Shown here: positions 53,453-64,000 of the stretch, piece by piece
How positions within the stretch are numbered: the stretch's first letter is position 1
Layout: every line of letters begins with the position of its first letter
The notes under the pieces: generated by a model
Seen by the model: the letters and a program-made list of their open reading frames with translations, nothing else
What the model was told of the DNA's origin: nothing
Database searches by the model: none
Assembly (NCBI GenBank): GCA_023101725.1
Contig: JALJCO010003012.1
Span: 427,001 to 491,000 of the forward strand
DNA length: 64,000 nucleotides
Direction: 5' to 3'
Source: Atherinomorus stipes
Lineage: Eukaryota; Chordata; Actinopteri; Atheriniformes; Atherinidae
Translations under genes and position numbers: made by a program

Positions 53453-55860
53453 TTTTCATAAGGCAGCAAGTTTGCACATTTTTTTAAAAAAAAGGTAAAG
53501 CCAAGTAGCTAGAATTTAGAGTGTAGTTTTATCAGTATTTCATCAGTAATTACCACCATGAGACACACGTTTAGACATGATTAGCTCATGTTGACTGATA
53601 GTTGTTATCTTTGGATCTTATCGTGGTGAACAAGCAGTAATTTTGAGATTGTCAAACATACAGCCACGCAAATCAAATAAACGAATAGTGTGTTTTTACA
53701 TTTGTGGGGTATATTACATTGGACAAAATCTGTCTGTTGAGCATTGTTGCAGTTAAATAGATACATGGCGGAATAATTGTTAAAGCACACACTAAGATAA
53801 AAAGGTGAAAATATAAATATACAATCTTTGTTGGTTATTCAAAAACATTTTGTCAAATCAGGTTTTAGCCTCTGCGAATCAAAAAGGACGGACTTTAGAT
53901 CTCTTTCATGCTCGGCAGTCAGAGAAAAATCCATCAGTGCAGAGGCAAAGGTGGCAGCTTCTCCAGTGACACTTGCATCATCTGTTCATAATGTGATACT
54001 TCTGTCATAATATAAGTTGCTTCTTATAAAGTCAGTGACCATTACTTTTTCTCAGTTGCCCAACCTTTTTTTTTTTTTTTGCTCTCAACACAGACAAAGG
54101 TGAAAAAACCTGATCCATCAGAATTACATGTAAATAAGTGTTTGTTCTCATAACAGGGATAATATAACATGCATGAATATAAGAAAATATGCATGACTTA
54201 CGCTTCAGCTGCTGGTCAGTGTTGGCGCAGGGAGGGAAATCAGTGTGAATCCGATCATTTCCGAGTAAATTAGGTTTAATCAAGAAAAGAAAATAAGATC
54301 TAAATGCACCTGAGGAAGTTCAGTAAAATTAGACAATAGCCACTTTTATCTCCAGTTCACAAGACTGTGGGGTCTTCATTTTAAATTTTATCATCAGAAA
54401 CAAACCAAGTGTAAATAATTTGTCTTTCATGGGGGAGGCGAGGCGTTTCATTTCCAAAACAGCTCTGGATCTAATTATTTTACCTCGAAATTAGAACTGA
54501 GCTCACTTTAAGAGGTACAAAGGAATTCACTGTAAGCGTGTAATTAATTTTATATTACTATTTACCTCTGCGTCAGTTAATTATGGTCTCTATAGATGTG
54601 TGCTCCACATTCAGACACACACAGACCCACATTACCACACGTATAGAAAGATGGTGGTGGTAAAAAGTGGAAAAGTGAGAATTTTACACACATGACTTCC
54701 TGTCCTAATCAAGAGCTTTCTCAGCTCCTATCTGAAAGATACACATGACTGACTCCTTCAGTGGGATACCTACACAGCATGGATGTGTGATGAGACAGTA
54801 AGTGTATGTGTGTATGCGCGCTCGCAGAAGCTCACCAAGCCTGCAGTGGAGTGGTAAAAGATATTAGGCCGCAATTGCAAAAAGATTGCAAAAAGTGACA
54901 TCCTTAATATAGAAAGATTACTGTGTGCAACATCACTTTGATTTGAGCTGAATACATTTTCTCCCCACCGACAGGCTTCTGGACACCTCTGAGCTCTGCA
55001 GAATGGATGAAAAAGCCTTTGTGTTTGTGTGAACAAATGCAAGAATTTGTTAACATGAATGTGTACTCAGTTTATTTGAAATCAAGAGAGTGAAACACAA
55101 ATGTCATTTCTGACAATTACTTTTGGCAGATGCACTTGCTACACCTTCTTTTTTACCCAGAGAATTGATTGATGCTTCAGCTTTAAGCATGTCTGGATGT
55201 AAAAACTCAGAAGAAAACAAACTGTTGAGCCACACTTGATTGTCAATTTGTTGGTCAGAGATAGGAATGGGAAACCGTGCTGAGGCTGTCAGTCACCACG
55301 GCTCTACAAACTATGGCTGAAGACAAAGTTTGTGACCTTTTCAGAATTTCAAGGATTTCTCCATTGATTAGTCCTAAAATGTGGTCTGATCTTCAGCAGA
55401 ATTATAATGACAGACAGACAGAGTCGGTTTGAGCAAATACACCAATATTGAAATATGTTGAAGTTATTGAACAAGTACAGGCTGGAGAAAAGTGAGGGAG
55501 CCTCTGTACTAATGATTCAAAACAAAAGGGCGGTTTTAGGGAGGAGAGGCAGATTCAGGGGGAGTGGTAGTTTAGTTGTTACAGAAGTGGGTTTGGGTCT
55601 GGAAGACCCAGACATGAGCCCCTCAGAGTGCCAACAGAGGTGATTCACTGTGGATGTCTGAAAACTGCTCACAGGGCACTGAAACATGGTAGTCTACTGC
55701 TTTCTAGTGAATCTACAGATGGGTTAAAAAGCAGAGCTGAATTTTCAATTGGGAATAAAGCATTAGCTATTTTAGTATTTAATTAGTGTTAGTATTTCTT
55801 CCATTTTTTCCCCCCTATTGTCATTAATATTTTTATTATTGGACTTGGTGTCTGTAAAAT
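53453..55860. other. Intergenic DNA, no gene seen
   Basis: Mixed AT-rich sequence. The stretch 54410-54600 has several homeodomain-type TAATTA/ATTAAT sites in low-repeat sequence and may be a regulatory element. A weak tRNA-SINE-like patch (GTGGTAGTTTAGTTGTTACA) is at about 55562. Confidence 0.45.
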
Positions 55861-55873
55861 CTATCTACCTATA

Positions 55874-56569
55874 GTCATCCTCAAAATTATTCATACCCTC
55901 TAATGAAAGAAAAGGCTAAATTGACAATCATAATTCAAATAACAAGAAACTAAAGACAATAATAAGTAAAAATTTACAAAGTTATGATTTAGTGAAATAA
56001 TTTATTGCTTCTGAATTGTGATTGAAAATAATAGTTAAAAAAAAACCAAAAAAAAAAAAAAACCAAACAAACAAACAAACAAAGCTGTCCCAGACACATT
56101 AAAGCACCTTCCCCATGAACAGTGGACCAAAATACCTGTCAACAGGTGTAGAAGTCTTATTGGAGGTTACAGAAAACACTTAATTGGAGTAAATGCCTCA
56201 AATTGTTGCTCAACAAAATGTTTAGCTTCAGAGCCCCATCATGGTTGTTTACTTGTTTTATTTTTTGTGTGTTTGTTTTTAATATTTTTGTTGAGCTGCA
56301 ATTCAAAATCAATGTCATGATTTTCATAGACTGCAACAGACTGGTGACCTGTCCAAGGTGTACCGTGCCTCTCGCCTAATAGCTGGGAGAGGCTCCAGCA
56401 ACCCCCACGACCCTGAAATGAACAAGCGGTGTGGAAAATGAATGAATGAATGAATGAACGAATGATTTTCATAGAATTTTTACAAATTTATTATCACTTT
56501 TGTCAATTTTAACTCATCTTACTGGCCGCTGATTTTTTCCTTCTTTAATTGGGGAATGATTTTGAGGAC
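55874..56569. mobile_element. Tc1/mariner-type non-autonomous element, copy 2
   Basis: Begins GTCATCCTCAAAATTATTCA and ends GATTTTGAGGAC between TA dinucleotides; same family as 18737-19255. Interrupted by a short retroposon at 56331-56461 and by an A-rich (AAAC)n patch near 56040-56082. Confidence 0.75.
56331..56461 (+). mobile_element. Short retroposon with (GAAT)n tail, 14 bp TSD
   Basis: Contains GACCTGTCCAAGGTGTACCG and GCTGGGAGAGGCTCCAGCA, a common fish SINE/LINE 3' module, ending in GAATGAATGAATG. Perfect direct repeats ATGATTTTCATAGA at 56317-56330 and 56462-56475. Inserted in the Tc1 element. Confidence 0.85.
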
Positions 56570-56582
56570 TATCTATCTATCT

Positions 56583-56793
56583 AGTGGTTCCCAATCCTGG
56601 TCCTCAAGGCACACTATCCTGAAGACTTTGCATTTTGCCCTGCTAGGACACAGCTGATTCAAATTAAATGGATCTCTGACGAGCTCTGCACCAGTCTGCT
56701 ACTGATCCGGTAATGTGAGTCAGCTGTGTTTCAACAGGGCAACGTGAAAAGTCTTCAGGATAGTGTGCCTTGAGGACCAGGGTTGGGAATCAT
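56583..56793. mobile_element. Palindromic hAT-like MITE, about 210 bp
   Basis: TGGTTCCCAATCCTGGTCCT at the left pairs with AGGACCAGGGTTGGGAATCA at the right; arms of about 55 bp. Clean target duplication not identified. Confidence 0.7.
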
Positions 56794-56825
56794 AATGACC
56801 TGCAAGACTATTAAATCAACTAGGA

Positions 56826-57049
56826 CAGGAGTGCCCAAGTCCAGTCCTCGAGAGCTACTACCCTGCACTTTTTGGTTGCATCCCTTCTCCAACACACCTG
56901 AATCAAATGAATGGCTTGTTACCAGGCCTCTGCAGAGCTGAATGATGTGTACATGAGCTAATAAGTCATTTGATTCAGGTGTGTTGGGGAGGGTATGTTC
57001 TAAAAATTGCAGGATAGTAGCTTTCGAGGACCGAACTTTGGCACCTCTG
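56826..57049. mobile_element. hAT-type palindromic MITE, 224 bp, 8 bp TSD
   Basis: Exact AACTAGGA at 56818-56825 and 57050-57057. Ends CAGGAGTGCCCAAGTCC and TTTGGCACCTCTG are inverted, and inner arms share CACACCTGAATCAAATGA. Confidence 0.85.
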
Positions 57050-58309
57050 AACTAGGAAATGGCTGTATAAACAATTCTAAGATCTGTGAATTCATCGGTC
57101 TAAAATACAGAAAAAAAAAGTTGTCTTTATGAAATTATGAATAAGACTGTTAACACTCTCCCTGGGACTTGGTATTATCCTGCATAGATCACAACTAACC
57201 ATTCTGAGAAAGGTGAAAACAAACCAAAGGAATTGCAAAAATTTCCAATGTGGAAACCTCTTTGTGTTATGCTCTACGGCTTTTCTTTCTATAAAGTTTA
57301 GCATTTGTTAGATTTCTATATCAAGTGTTCTTTGGTTTTTGCTTTAGGACGATTTTTATCCCTTTATATTCATCTTTCTGTTTTATTTTAGCTTTTTCCA
57401 TTTGTATTGGTTATAGCTTCCTTTTCCTGTCACACCTGTTTTCTGTTGTATATGTCACACCTGTTCTGCATTCAGTCATTAGCTCCATCAGTACGAGAAC
57501 TCGGCTATTTCCTTGGTGCATTGCCTGATACTTATTCATCCTGTCCTGGATTATCTGTGTCGTCCTTTACTTTGTTAATTTGTTATGAGTTGTGATGAGT
57601 CTTGGTTCAAGTGGGGATGGTGGAACCGAAGCCTCATGAGACATTTAGACATCATGACACAAGTGCTGTCAGATTGACACCCTGTCGAGACATCTGAGAC
57701 GGTCAACAACGGCCCCTTCTGCTGGCCGTGGATGTGTGATGCAACTGAGGGAAGCGTTGACGGGGTAAATCACTTCCAACCTGCCACTGCTCGCCTCGTC
57801 TCATCTCTAACTCAGTGTATAATAAGAGATCTTAACCTTCCGTTACTGTTTCTTCTGTCATTAATATATTATTATAAATTAAGTATTTAAAGCACTGACA
57901 GATCTTTAAATTCAAACCCCTTCAAGAATTCTGCTTGACATATGCTGATGACAAAACGAAACCTTGGCTGGTGTGGTCATGTGACTTTTGGAATGCTGAG
58001 ACTGCCATCAACACAGTGCTTACAAAACTTTCAGTTCATAAGATTGAGATGGAGTCAAGTAGGCGGTCTCGAGCACAACATCACTAGGTTCAAGCTCAGG
58101 TTCTTTTTGTATCTTTTGTCCTTCGGGTTATTCATCCTTGTTTCTAGTGAAGGACAGATGAAGTCGCATGAAGCATTGACAACTTCTCCAGCCTTTGCAA
58201 ACTCTTTCACACGTCACAGATGAAGCTGGCAGCGAGATCTGAGCCACTTCCCAAACCTCTCATGTGGTACAGCCGTGCAGCAAGACTTCCGACATAATCA
58301 ATAGCTGGG

Positions 58310-58510
58310 TTTCCATTACACCTGGAATTGCGCAAGACCTAAATATCGCAATTAAAAACTGCTAATGGAAACACTTAAATTTAAAAAAAAAATGTCTCAA
58401 AAACTACAAAAAAGTTTTTTACGCTTTCATGAGGCGTAACTTGAGACGTTTCGATAAAGCAGTTTTTCACATAAGTGTAATGGAAACACTTATTTCGCAA
58501 TTACTCGCCA
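58310..58510. repeat. Fragment of a gggtttccatta-type DNA repeat
   Basis: GCTGGGTTTCCATTACACC followed by internal AATGGAAACAC words in both halves, typical of a fish non-autonomous element. The far end is not resolved. Confidence 0.5.
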
Positions 58511-60074
58511 TCAGGCATGACGTAGGGGGGTTAAAATCCAGTTATTCCTTCCTAATTATGATGAAAATGATCATTTACAAGCATTAACTGTGAAATCGGA
58601 GTGATGGGGGAAGTTTTATCAGTCACATATATGAAAAATTCCCAAATCGCTGTAACTCAGCAAGCTGAGTTAACTTTGGACATTATACATATGGTTTAAG
58701 TTTTTCGTGTTTTAACTCCTGGCCACAAGCTGTTTATGTCGTTTGCACACATTTGTAACACCACAACTTGGTTATCTCGTTCCAGTGCAGTGAAGATTCA
58801 GCAAAATAATACATTTTAATTGTAACGCATTTTACATTTGAATTCAAATCTCAAAGTGCTACAGAGACCACAATTTAAAAACAGGCAATAAAAGCAATAA
58901 CCATAAATAGAGCAAAATACATCACATGCATAGTACATCCCATCCCTACTTGTCGCCGACTATGGATCACTTCATGACACTTCATAGTGTCATGAAGAAA
59001 AACTCCAGATGAAAACAGTGTTGTTGAAAGGATACTAAGAAGAAAACTGTTCTGAACAAAAACATGTCTTAAGTTTGCAAAAGAACAATAGACACTAACA
59101 CTAAAACCTCTTACCAGCTTTGAAGCATGGTGGAGGGAGCTTCATAGTTTGAGGCAGCTTTGCTAAATCAGGACCTCAATGTTTTGCAAACTGCCAAGTA
59201 AGTGTGCTGAGACAGTGCAGTATCAAATGTAGATAAGGACCTGGAAGCAAGCAGGAGTAATTTCAAAAACTTTATTTAAAATAACAAACAAAAAAAACAA
59301 ACAAATGTTGCATGAACATGACAACCTGGCAAAATACTGTAATTCTTAAGGCAGAGTAAGTACTGGGAATGAGGAGGAAACACATGATGGAGATGAGGCT
59401 CCAGTAGAGAACAAAGGAAACCAGGAAGTATTTATTCTGATGAAGCTAATGACTAATCAGAGGCAGGTGCAGTTGTAGTAACTGATGCCAGGTGTGTTGG
59501 GAAGTAGAACATAAGACAAGCAGCAGTATAACATACACATGAAATAAAACAAAATTACAGGACATGAAGCAAAAGCAAATAAAACAGAAACCTTGATGAA
59601 ATCAACGCAACTTGACACAGCCCTATAAAATACAAGTCATGGAAACATACCATAAAAAAACATAACAAAACCCAAAGACCATGTCAGCACTACATTTGTA
59701 ACTGCATCAGAAAATTTTACAGAGGGGTCTGGGTGATGAAACAAGACAGCGATCCAAAGTAAACAAGTAAATTATGAACAGTGTTTGAAAAAAAGGAAAA
59801 TTTAAACATAAAAGACATGCTGACCTGTAGATGCCTCTTTAAATAAACACACATTACTTAAAAACCAGAATCTATAAAGAGCACAAAATTACAATTGCAA
59901 TTAAAATAATCTATAAATAGACGATAAGTATTTTTTTTTTTCAATCATGAAAACAAGACCAATACCACAGTATTATTTTATTTCCTAATCTCTTTTTGCA
60001 TTTTAAAACAAAGATCTACAATATAGGTAAGATGAATGTTAGACTGTATGATAACAGCTGCTGACTACAAGGAT
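58511..60074. other. Intergenic DNA, no gene seen
   Basis: AT-rich with A-runs. No exon, domain or clear repeat ends recognised. Confidence 0.5.
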
Positions 60075-60353
60075 TTAAAGTGGAAATAAAACGGTCAACC
60101 AAACTAACTTTATTTATTAGACTGAGTCCTGGTCTTATCAATAATTATATACCAAATGTGAAAAATAAAAGCATACAAAAGAAAAACGTAGCAAAGTTTT
60201 ATGTTTTTAGGACAAGAGCACCGCCATGTTGTAGTTCTCTAAGCTCTGATGTCACCGGGTTGGTTTGCGTTCTGGCTCTGCATTAAATCAACAGGAATCA
60301 GCAGCTACGCTGCACTATAATTAACAAGCTGTAGCACATTTTAGAACATTAAT

Positions 60354-60590
60354 ATGATGGAAAGCGAAGCTGGGAGGCCAGTCCAGCATCCAGATCCTGT
60401 TGCCGATGCTTTCCAGCCATTACACCGTATGACTGAGGAGAGAGGACGTGAAGCTGGTGTTGGTGTCGGGAGGGGCGGGTTGGCAGCACCTGTAGGAGTG
60501 GCTGCTGTTCAGCGATGCTGGAGGCTGTCTGCTGTCAGGAGGTCGACGAAGACTAGGTCATGCGTGGAGAATCCAGTAACCAGCAGGTAG
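60354..60590 (+). CDS. Open frame of unknown function inside the TTAA element
   Basis: 78 codons, Arg/Gly/Val-rich (MMESEAGRPVQHPDPV start), after the left arm. A CAGCAG/GTAGGC donor-like site lies at the end of the frame, so it could be an exon of an element-encoded or captured transcript. No family recognised; may be chance. Confidence 0.25.
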   Translation: MMESEAGRPVQHPDPVADAFQPLHRMTEERGREAGVGVGRGGLAAPVGVAAVQRCWRLSAVRRSTKTRSCVENPVTSR

Positions 60591-60666
60591 GCTATCTAAG
60601 CTAACGGTAGTAACCGGTGGTTTAATGTAAAATAAAATAAATGCTATAGCGAAACAGGGATATGAT

Positions 60667-60879
60667 ATGAAAGATGCAAAGCTTACAGGCTGCAGGATGA
60701 TAAGGGAGACTGCAGTGTTTGGTATAACCGGACCCCACCGTGGAAAACGGGGAGTAGAGGAAGACCTCTTAGAAAGTTTTTATGACGTCATTTCAGAGCA
60801 ACCTGCTGCAGAGCTGCGGGGAGGGTTTATGAGTGTTGCCGTTCGACGTGTGTTTAATAAGCCGCTCAAAGAGGAATAG
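60667..60879 (+). CDS. Second open frame of unknown function inside the TTAA element
   Basis: 70 codons, preceded by an acceptor-like CTTACAG in its first codons. Ends in VFNKPLKEE. Includes a TGACGTCA site at about 60782-60789. No domain recognised; may be chance. Confidence 0.2.
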   Translation: MKDAKLTGCRMIRETAVFGITGPHRGKRGVEEDLLESFYDVISEQPAAELRGGFMSVAVRRVFNKPLKEE

Positions 60880-61520
60880 AGGCAGAAAGCTACGTACTGA
60901 TGTTGGTCCGGACTGATGTCGCAGACATCGTCAGTGGTTAGTGGATCTCAGCTTATAGGTGGTGATATTAAACACTCAGAGCAGCTTCAGGCTTTCGTCT
61001 GCGGACCTGTAGCGACCAGACTCCAAGTCTCCTGATCATTTTCCTAATTTTCTCTAGAAAATTCTCACTTCATGATCTGGAGTCCGGATGGTTTCCTCTT
61101 CAGAGCTGCCAGCAGCAGCAGGACTGGTTTCTGGTTCAGCTGAAGGTTGTGAACTGTTCTGTCTTCAGCCTAAACTTTGGAAAACTTACTTTTAGACCAG
61201 GAGGAATACAGTAGTGGTCCCCCTTTTGTATTTGCTTCTCCTTTGGCTCACCAGTCTCTGTCATTTACACTGTTATCTTTCTAACTGTGGTGCGTACTCG
61301 AGGACTCTTATTGAAGACCGCAGCACTAACCAACCCGGTGACGTCAGAGCTTAGAGAACTGCAACATGGCGGCACCCTTGTCCTAAAAACATAAAAAACT
61401 TTGCAACATTTTTCTTTTATATGTCTCTATTTTTCACGTTTGGTGTATAATTATTGATAAGACCAGGACTCAGTCTAGTTAATAAAGTTAGGTTGGTTGA
61501 CCGTTTCATTTCTACTTTAA

Positions 61521-62990
61521 TTCGTTACATTACATTTTGTTAAATGGACAAATGAAGACTAGATATTTTGGGGTTTTTTTTAAAATGAGAGTTTTTTGTG
61601 CAATATTTCTTGGGCTAGGCATTAAAAGGTTAACCACTGAACGACTGTGAAATCTCTGGATAAAAATACAACTTCTGATTACTTTGAATTTGTCACTTCA
61701 CAAGCGATTCCCTGTAGTTTTTACAACAAATAAAGCCATGATGGGATTATATTTTACTGAGTTAGTCAAAGTTATGGCATCATCATAAAAAGTAAAGCAG
61801 ATGTTCTTTGATACCTTAAAATAAACCTCGTTATCAGACTTGTGTAGTACACACAATGCATGATACGTCAGCATAGCCAACTCTGTAGGCCGAATCATTT
61901 GATTAATTAGAACACTTCCTAGAAGGTTTACATCTCATTTCCACCTCATTAAAATAACAATCCCGAACACAACAGCCTTCAACACAGCTGGTGTCAAGTG
62001 CAGTATCAAATCTGGGACTGTGCCAGGGGAAAAGATGTCAAAAAAAGTCCCCCCGCCTCAGGTCAAAATATTCTCAAATCCCTGAGGTGGACTTTCAGAA
62101 TCAATCGGAAATAAAGTTTTTTTAGTGTCGAGTCTGGAATCTGAGCAGGACAAATGCACCAGGGAGGTCCTTTATTTAGCTAATTCTCTTCTATTTGAGA
62201 TGTACATATTTCTACTGTGCTTTGATAAGGCCTTGGGGACATGCATGTTTTAATTAGACCTGAGCAGCCTGGTTGAACAGTTCATAGAAAACTTTGAACA
62301 TTTTTGCTGAAAGCATTTCTCTCTTTGTGACAGGCAACGTGTAATTAGTGGCATATGTGCATTTGCATATACGCACCCTGTGACATGTTGCATCCTATTT
62401 GAATAAGTAGACATGTCTCGATGTGATATCCCCGAAGTGAATACATGAATATGAGCCGCTAATTATACCAATCTTGCAAATGATCTATTTAAATATTAAT
62501 ATCCTTTCACTTTGCATTGTTTGCTCGTTGCTTTTTTAGTCGACTTGTGCATTCTTGTTTGTGTCACCTCCACCTGGGCTGCAGTGGGTATTGTCCTCCG
62601 TTTGTGAAGAGCATCTGTATAAATCTCTGCATCCTGTTTCATGTGTCAGTGCACATTCTGTCTGAAAGCAGGTACATGGTCTCCAGTGGAGAATGACAAT
62701 GTGTGATTTTGATTTACACGAAGACAAGAAAAGCTAATCAGTGAGGCCATGGTGTATGACAAGTAGTGGGAACAGGAGAAGGCAGCTGTGATTCCTAAGC
62801 TGAGCAAGTTTGCAGCATCCACCTGACAAATAAGTTGCAGAAATTCGACCGCTGCCACATGGGCTTTTTTATTCCATCTTTCCTCATTATTTCATTTTCC
62901 CTGTAAACAAATTAATATTTTACATTTTGGCATCCCTGTAGAAAATGTTCAGCTTAGCAAAAAGCTTCTTGTTTTACTTATATTCATTAG
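61521..62990. other. Intergenic DNA with possible conserved regulatory sequence
   Basis: No exon found. The part at about 62220-62530 is free of recognisable repeats and rich in developmental factor words (TAATTAG, ATTTGCATA octamer-like, CTAATTAT, TTAAATATTAAT), a look typical of vertebrate conserved non-coding elements. This is an impression, not an alignment. Confidence 0.4.
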
Positions 62991-62992
62991 AA

Positions 62993-63115
62993 TTGCACCG
63001 ATTCAAAACCTGGATCGGCTATTGGCTCCGATATTGACAAATTAGCTGGATTGGATATCGGATGAATGTGGCCGATCCAGCATTCCGATCCAGTCATTTC
63101 TGTTTTTATTTATAT
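62993..63115. mobile_element. hAT-like fragment (left end)
   Basis: AGAATTGCACCGATTCAAAA with following TCGGCT/CGATATT/GATATCGGAT words resembles the start of a fish hAT family. The matching right end is not in the window. Confidence 0.5.
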
Positions 63116-63269
63116 CTTATTATAGGCTACAGCTCTTTAGAATGCTGTAGAATTCTCTGTTGACATGAATGGGTTTTCCCAACGTTTCAGTGGTCATTAT
63201 TTTTGTATAATGACTACTGAAACCATATATTGACCGCTGGCAAGGGCAACGGATCTTTTTTTCCTTTTT

Positions 63270-63760
63270 TTTTTTAAAACTTGCGGTCCTGTGCTCACAC
63301 CGGATGCTTCCATTCCCATACGTGCCTAGATTTCAATGCGCGAATGCTGGATGTTTACTCGCTTGATTCAGGCGTTTTTTTCCGCATGAATGGAGCGACT
63401 AATACGCGTGAATGAAGCGTATCGTATGTGCGAATAAGATGCTTCATTCGCACGTCAAGTTTAACTTTCTGGAGTGGGGGATGGTGGTTTGTCACTCGTC
63501 AGTCTCCTCAGTCAGGTGAACATGGCAGAACCCGGTTATTGTGAGTACTTTGAGAGAGTTTTGGTGTTGTACCTGCTTTGGAAGTCCGAGAACTGAAAAT
63601 GCTGGCGTGTTTGGGTCCAGCACATTCTCCAGAGGCACTTGGAGCTCGGTGAATTTCATCACCTGATCCAGGAGTTACGTCTGGATGACGGCCGCTTCCA
63701 GGGGGATTTCCCAAACCCAGTTTGATGATCTGTCGGGGGGGATCGGTGATCAAATATGTG
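63270..63760 (+). pseudogene. PIF/Harbinger transposase remnant, 5' part
   Basis: After a GC/CG-rich lead, the plus strand around 63610-63740 reads in shifted frames as HSPEALGA, FHHLIQELRLDDGRFQGDF and TQFDDL, the N-terminal pattern of Harbinger (HARBI1-like) transposases. An ATG context at 63522 (MAEPGYCEYFERV) may be the original start. The frame is broken and the rest is absent. A minus-strand frame at 63508-63798 is a shadow. Confidence 0.6.
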
Positions 63761-64000
63761 CCATTTGGTGTAGATTGTTGAGTTAGAATGACAGTCAAAA
63801 TTTGGTCATACTGTACAGTAGCTACTAATGAAAACTCAGGCTTCAGTCACAGATGGCTTAAGACTGCTGATCAATTTTTAGGGTAATATGATCAAATTTG
63901 TAGGAGACTTTGAACCAAAATGACCATCCTCCAGTTGGTTTTGGGTGAGGATGTTTCATGTAGCTCGGCATAGTAAATAAAATAACTAAATTTAATACAT

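Larger units (their letters stand above)
60079..61516. mobile_element. TTAA-flanked element with about 190 bp inverted repeats, 1438 bp
   Basis: TTAA at 60075-60078 and 61517-61520. Arms start AGTGGAAATAAAACGGTCAA and AGTAGAAATGAAACGGTCAA and pair for about 190 bp (to about 60268 and 61328). Each arm ends in a promoter-like block with GCCGCCATGTTG (YY1-like) and TGACGTCA (full CRE on the right arm). The interior, GC-richer than its flanks, has open frames at 60354-60590 and 60667-60879 of unknown origin. No transposase domain recognised; piggyBac or Kolobok by target site. Confidence 0.8.

Noticed and set aside
55540..55640. Possible tRNA or tRNA-derived SINE
   Set aside because: Only a weak A-box-like stretch; no cloverleaf or clear B box, tail or duplications.

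Overview
The window is nuclear DNA from a ray-finned (teleost) fish, probably a percomorph. It has multi-exon vertebrate genes with GT-AG introns, AT-rich introns, many microsatellites, and a dense load of fish-type hAT, Tc1, TTAA-target and Harbinger DNA elements plus L1 and L2 LINEs. There are no prokaryotic features, CRISPR arrays or rRNA genes.

Layout. (1) 1-1781, minus strand: first coding exon and part of intron 1 of relch (RAB11-binding LisH/coiled-coil/HEAT protein). The gene runs off the left edge. (2) 1782-2505: short head-to-head promoter region shared with pign. (3) 2906-15507, plus: complete pign (GPI ethanolamine phosphate transferase 1). I traced 28 coding exons that join in frame to 933 codons. 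One intron (13932-14028) has the signals of a U12-type minor-spliceosome intron. (4) 19643-20588, plus: a gpr141-like orphan GPCR with one extra T that shifts the frame before TM6/TM7. (5) About 20790-22895: decayed L2 LINE split by a 480 bp Harbinger-type element. (6) 26434-44537, plus: complete hnf4g-like nuclear receptor, 11 coding exons joining in frame to 455 codons. A pentanucleotide microsatellite lies just before its start codon, and an almost full-length L1-clade LINE (34993-40212, 16 bp target-site duplication) sits in sense orientation in its 8.7 kb intron 7. (7) 44538-64000: gene-poor DNA with many transposable elements, including a 1.44 kb TTAA-flanked element with long inverted repeats and, at the right edge, a Harbinger transposase remnant.

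The host genes belong to different processes: relch in endosomal traffic and cholesterol, pign in GPI-anchor synthesis in the ER, gpr141 as an orphan receptor, hnf4g in intestinal/hepatic transcription. They are neighbours, not a pathway. In human, relch and pign are also adjacent and head to head on 18q21.

The most distinctive content is transposon archaeology: nested elements with intact 8 bp hAT duplications in a pign intron, a hAT-like family that appears to have multiplied as a composite, and a set of TTAA elements with exact target sites. I found no obviously new biochemical system. The best candidates for a second look are the U12-type intron, the homopolymer frameshifts in gpr141 and L1 ORF2, the (AGAAG)17 tract abutting the hnf4g start, and the 60079-61516 TTAA element with promoter-like arms.
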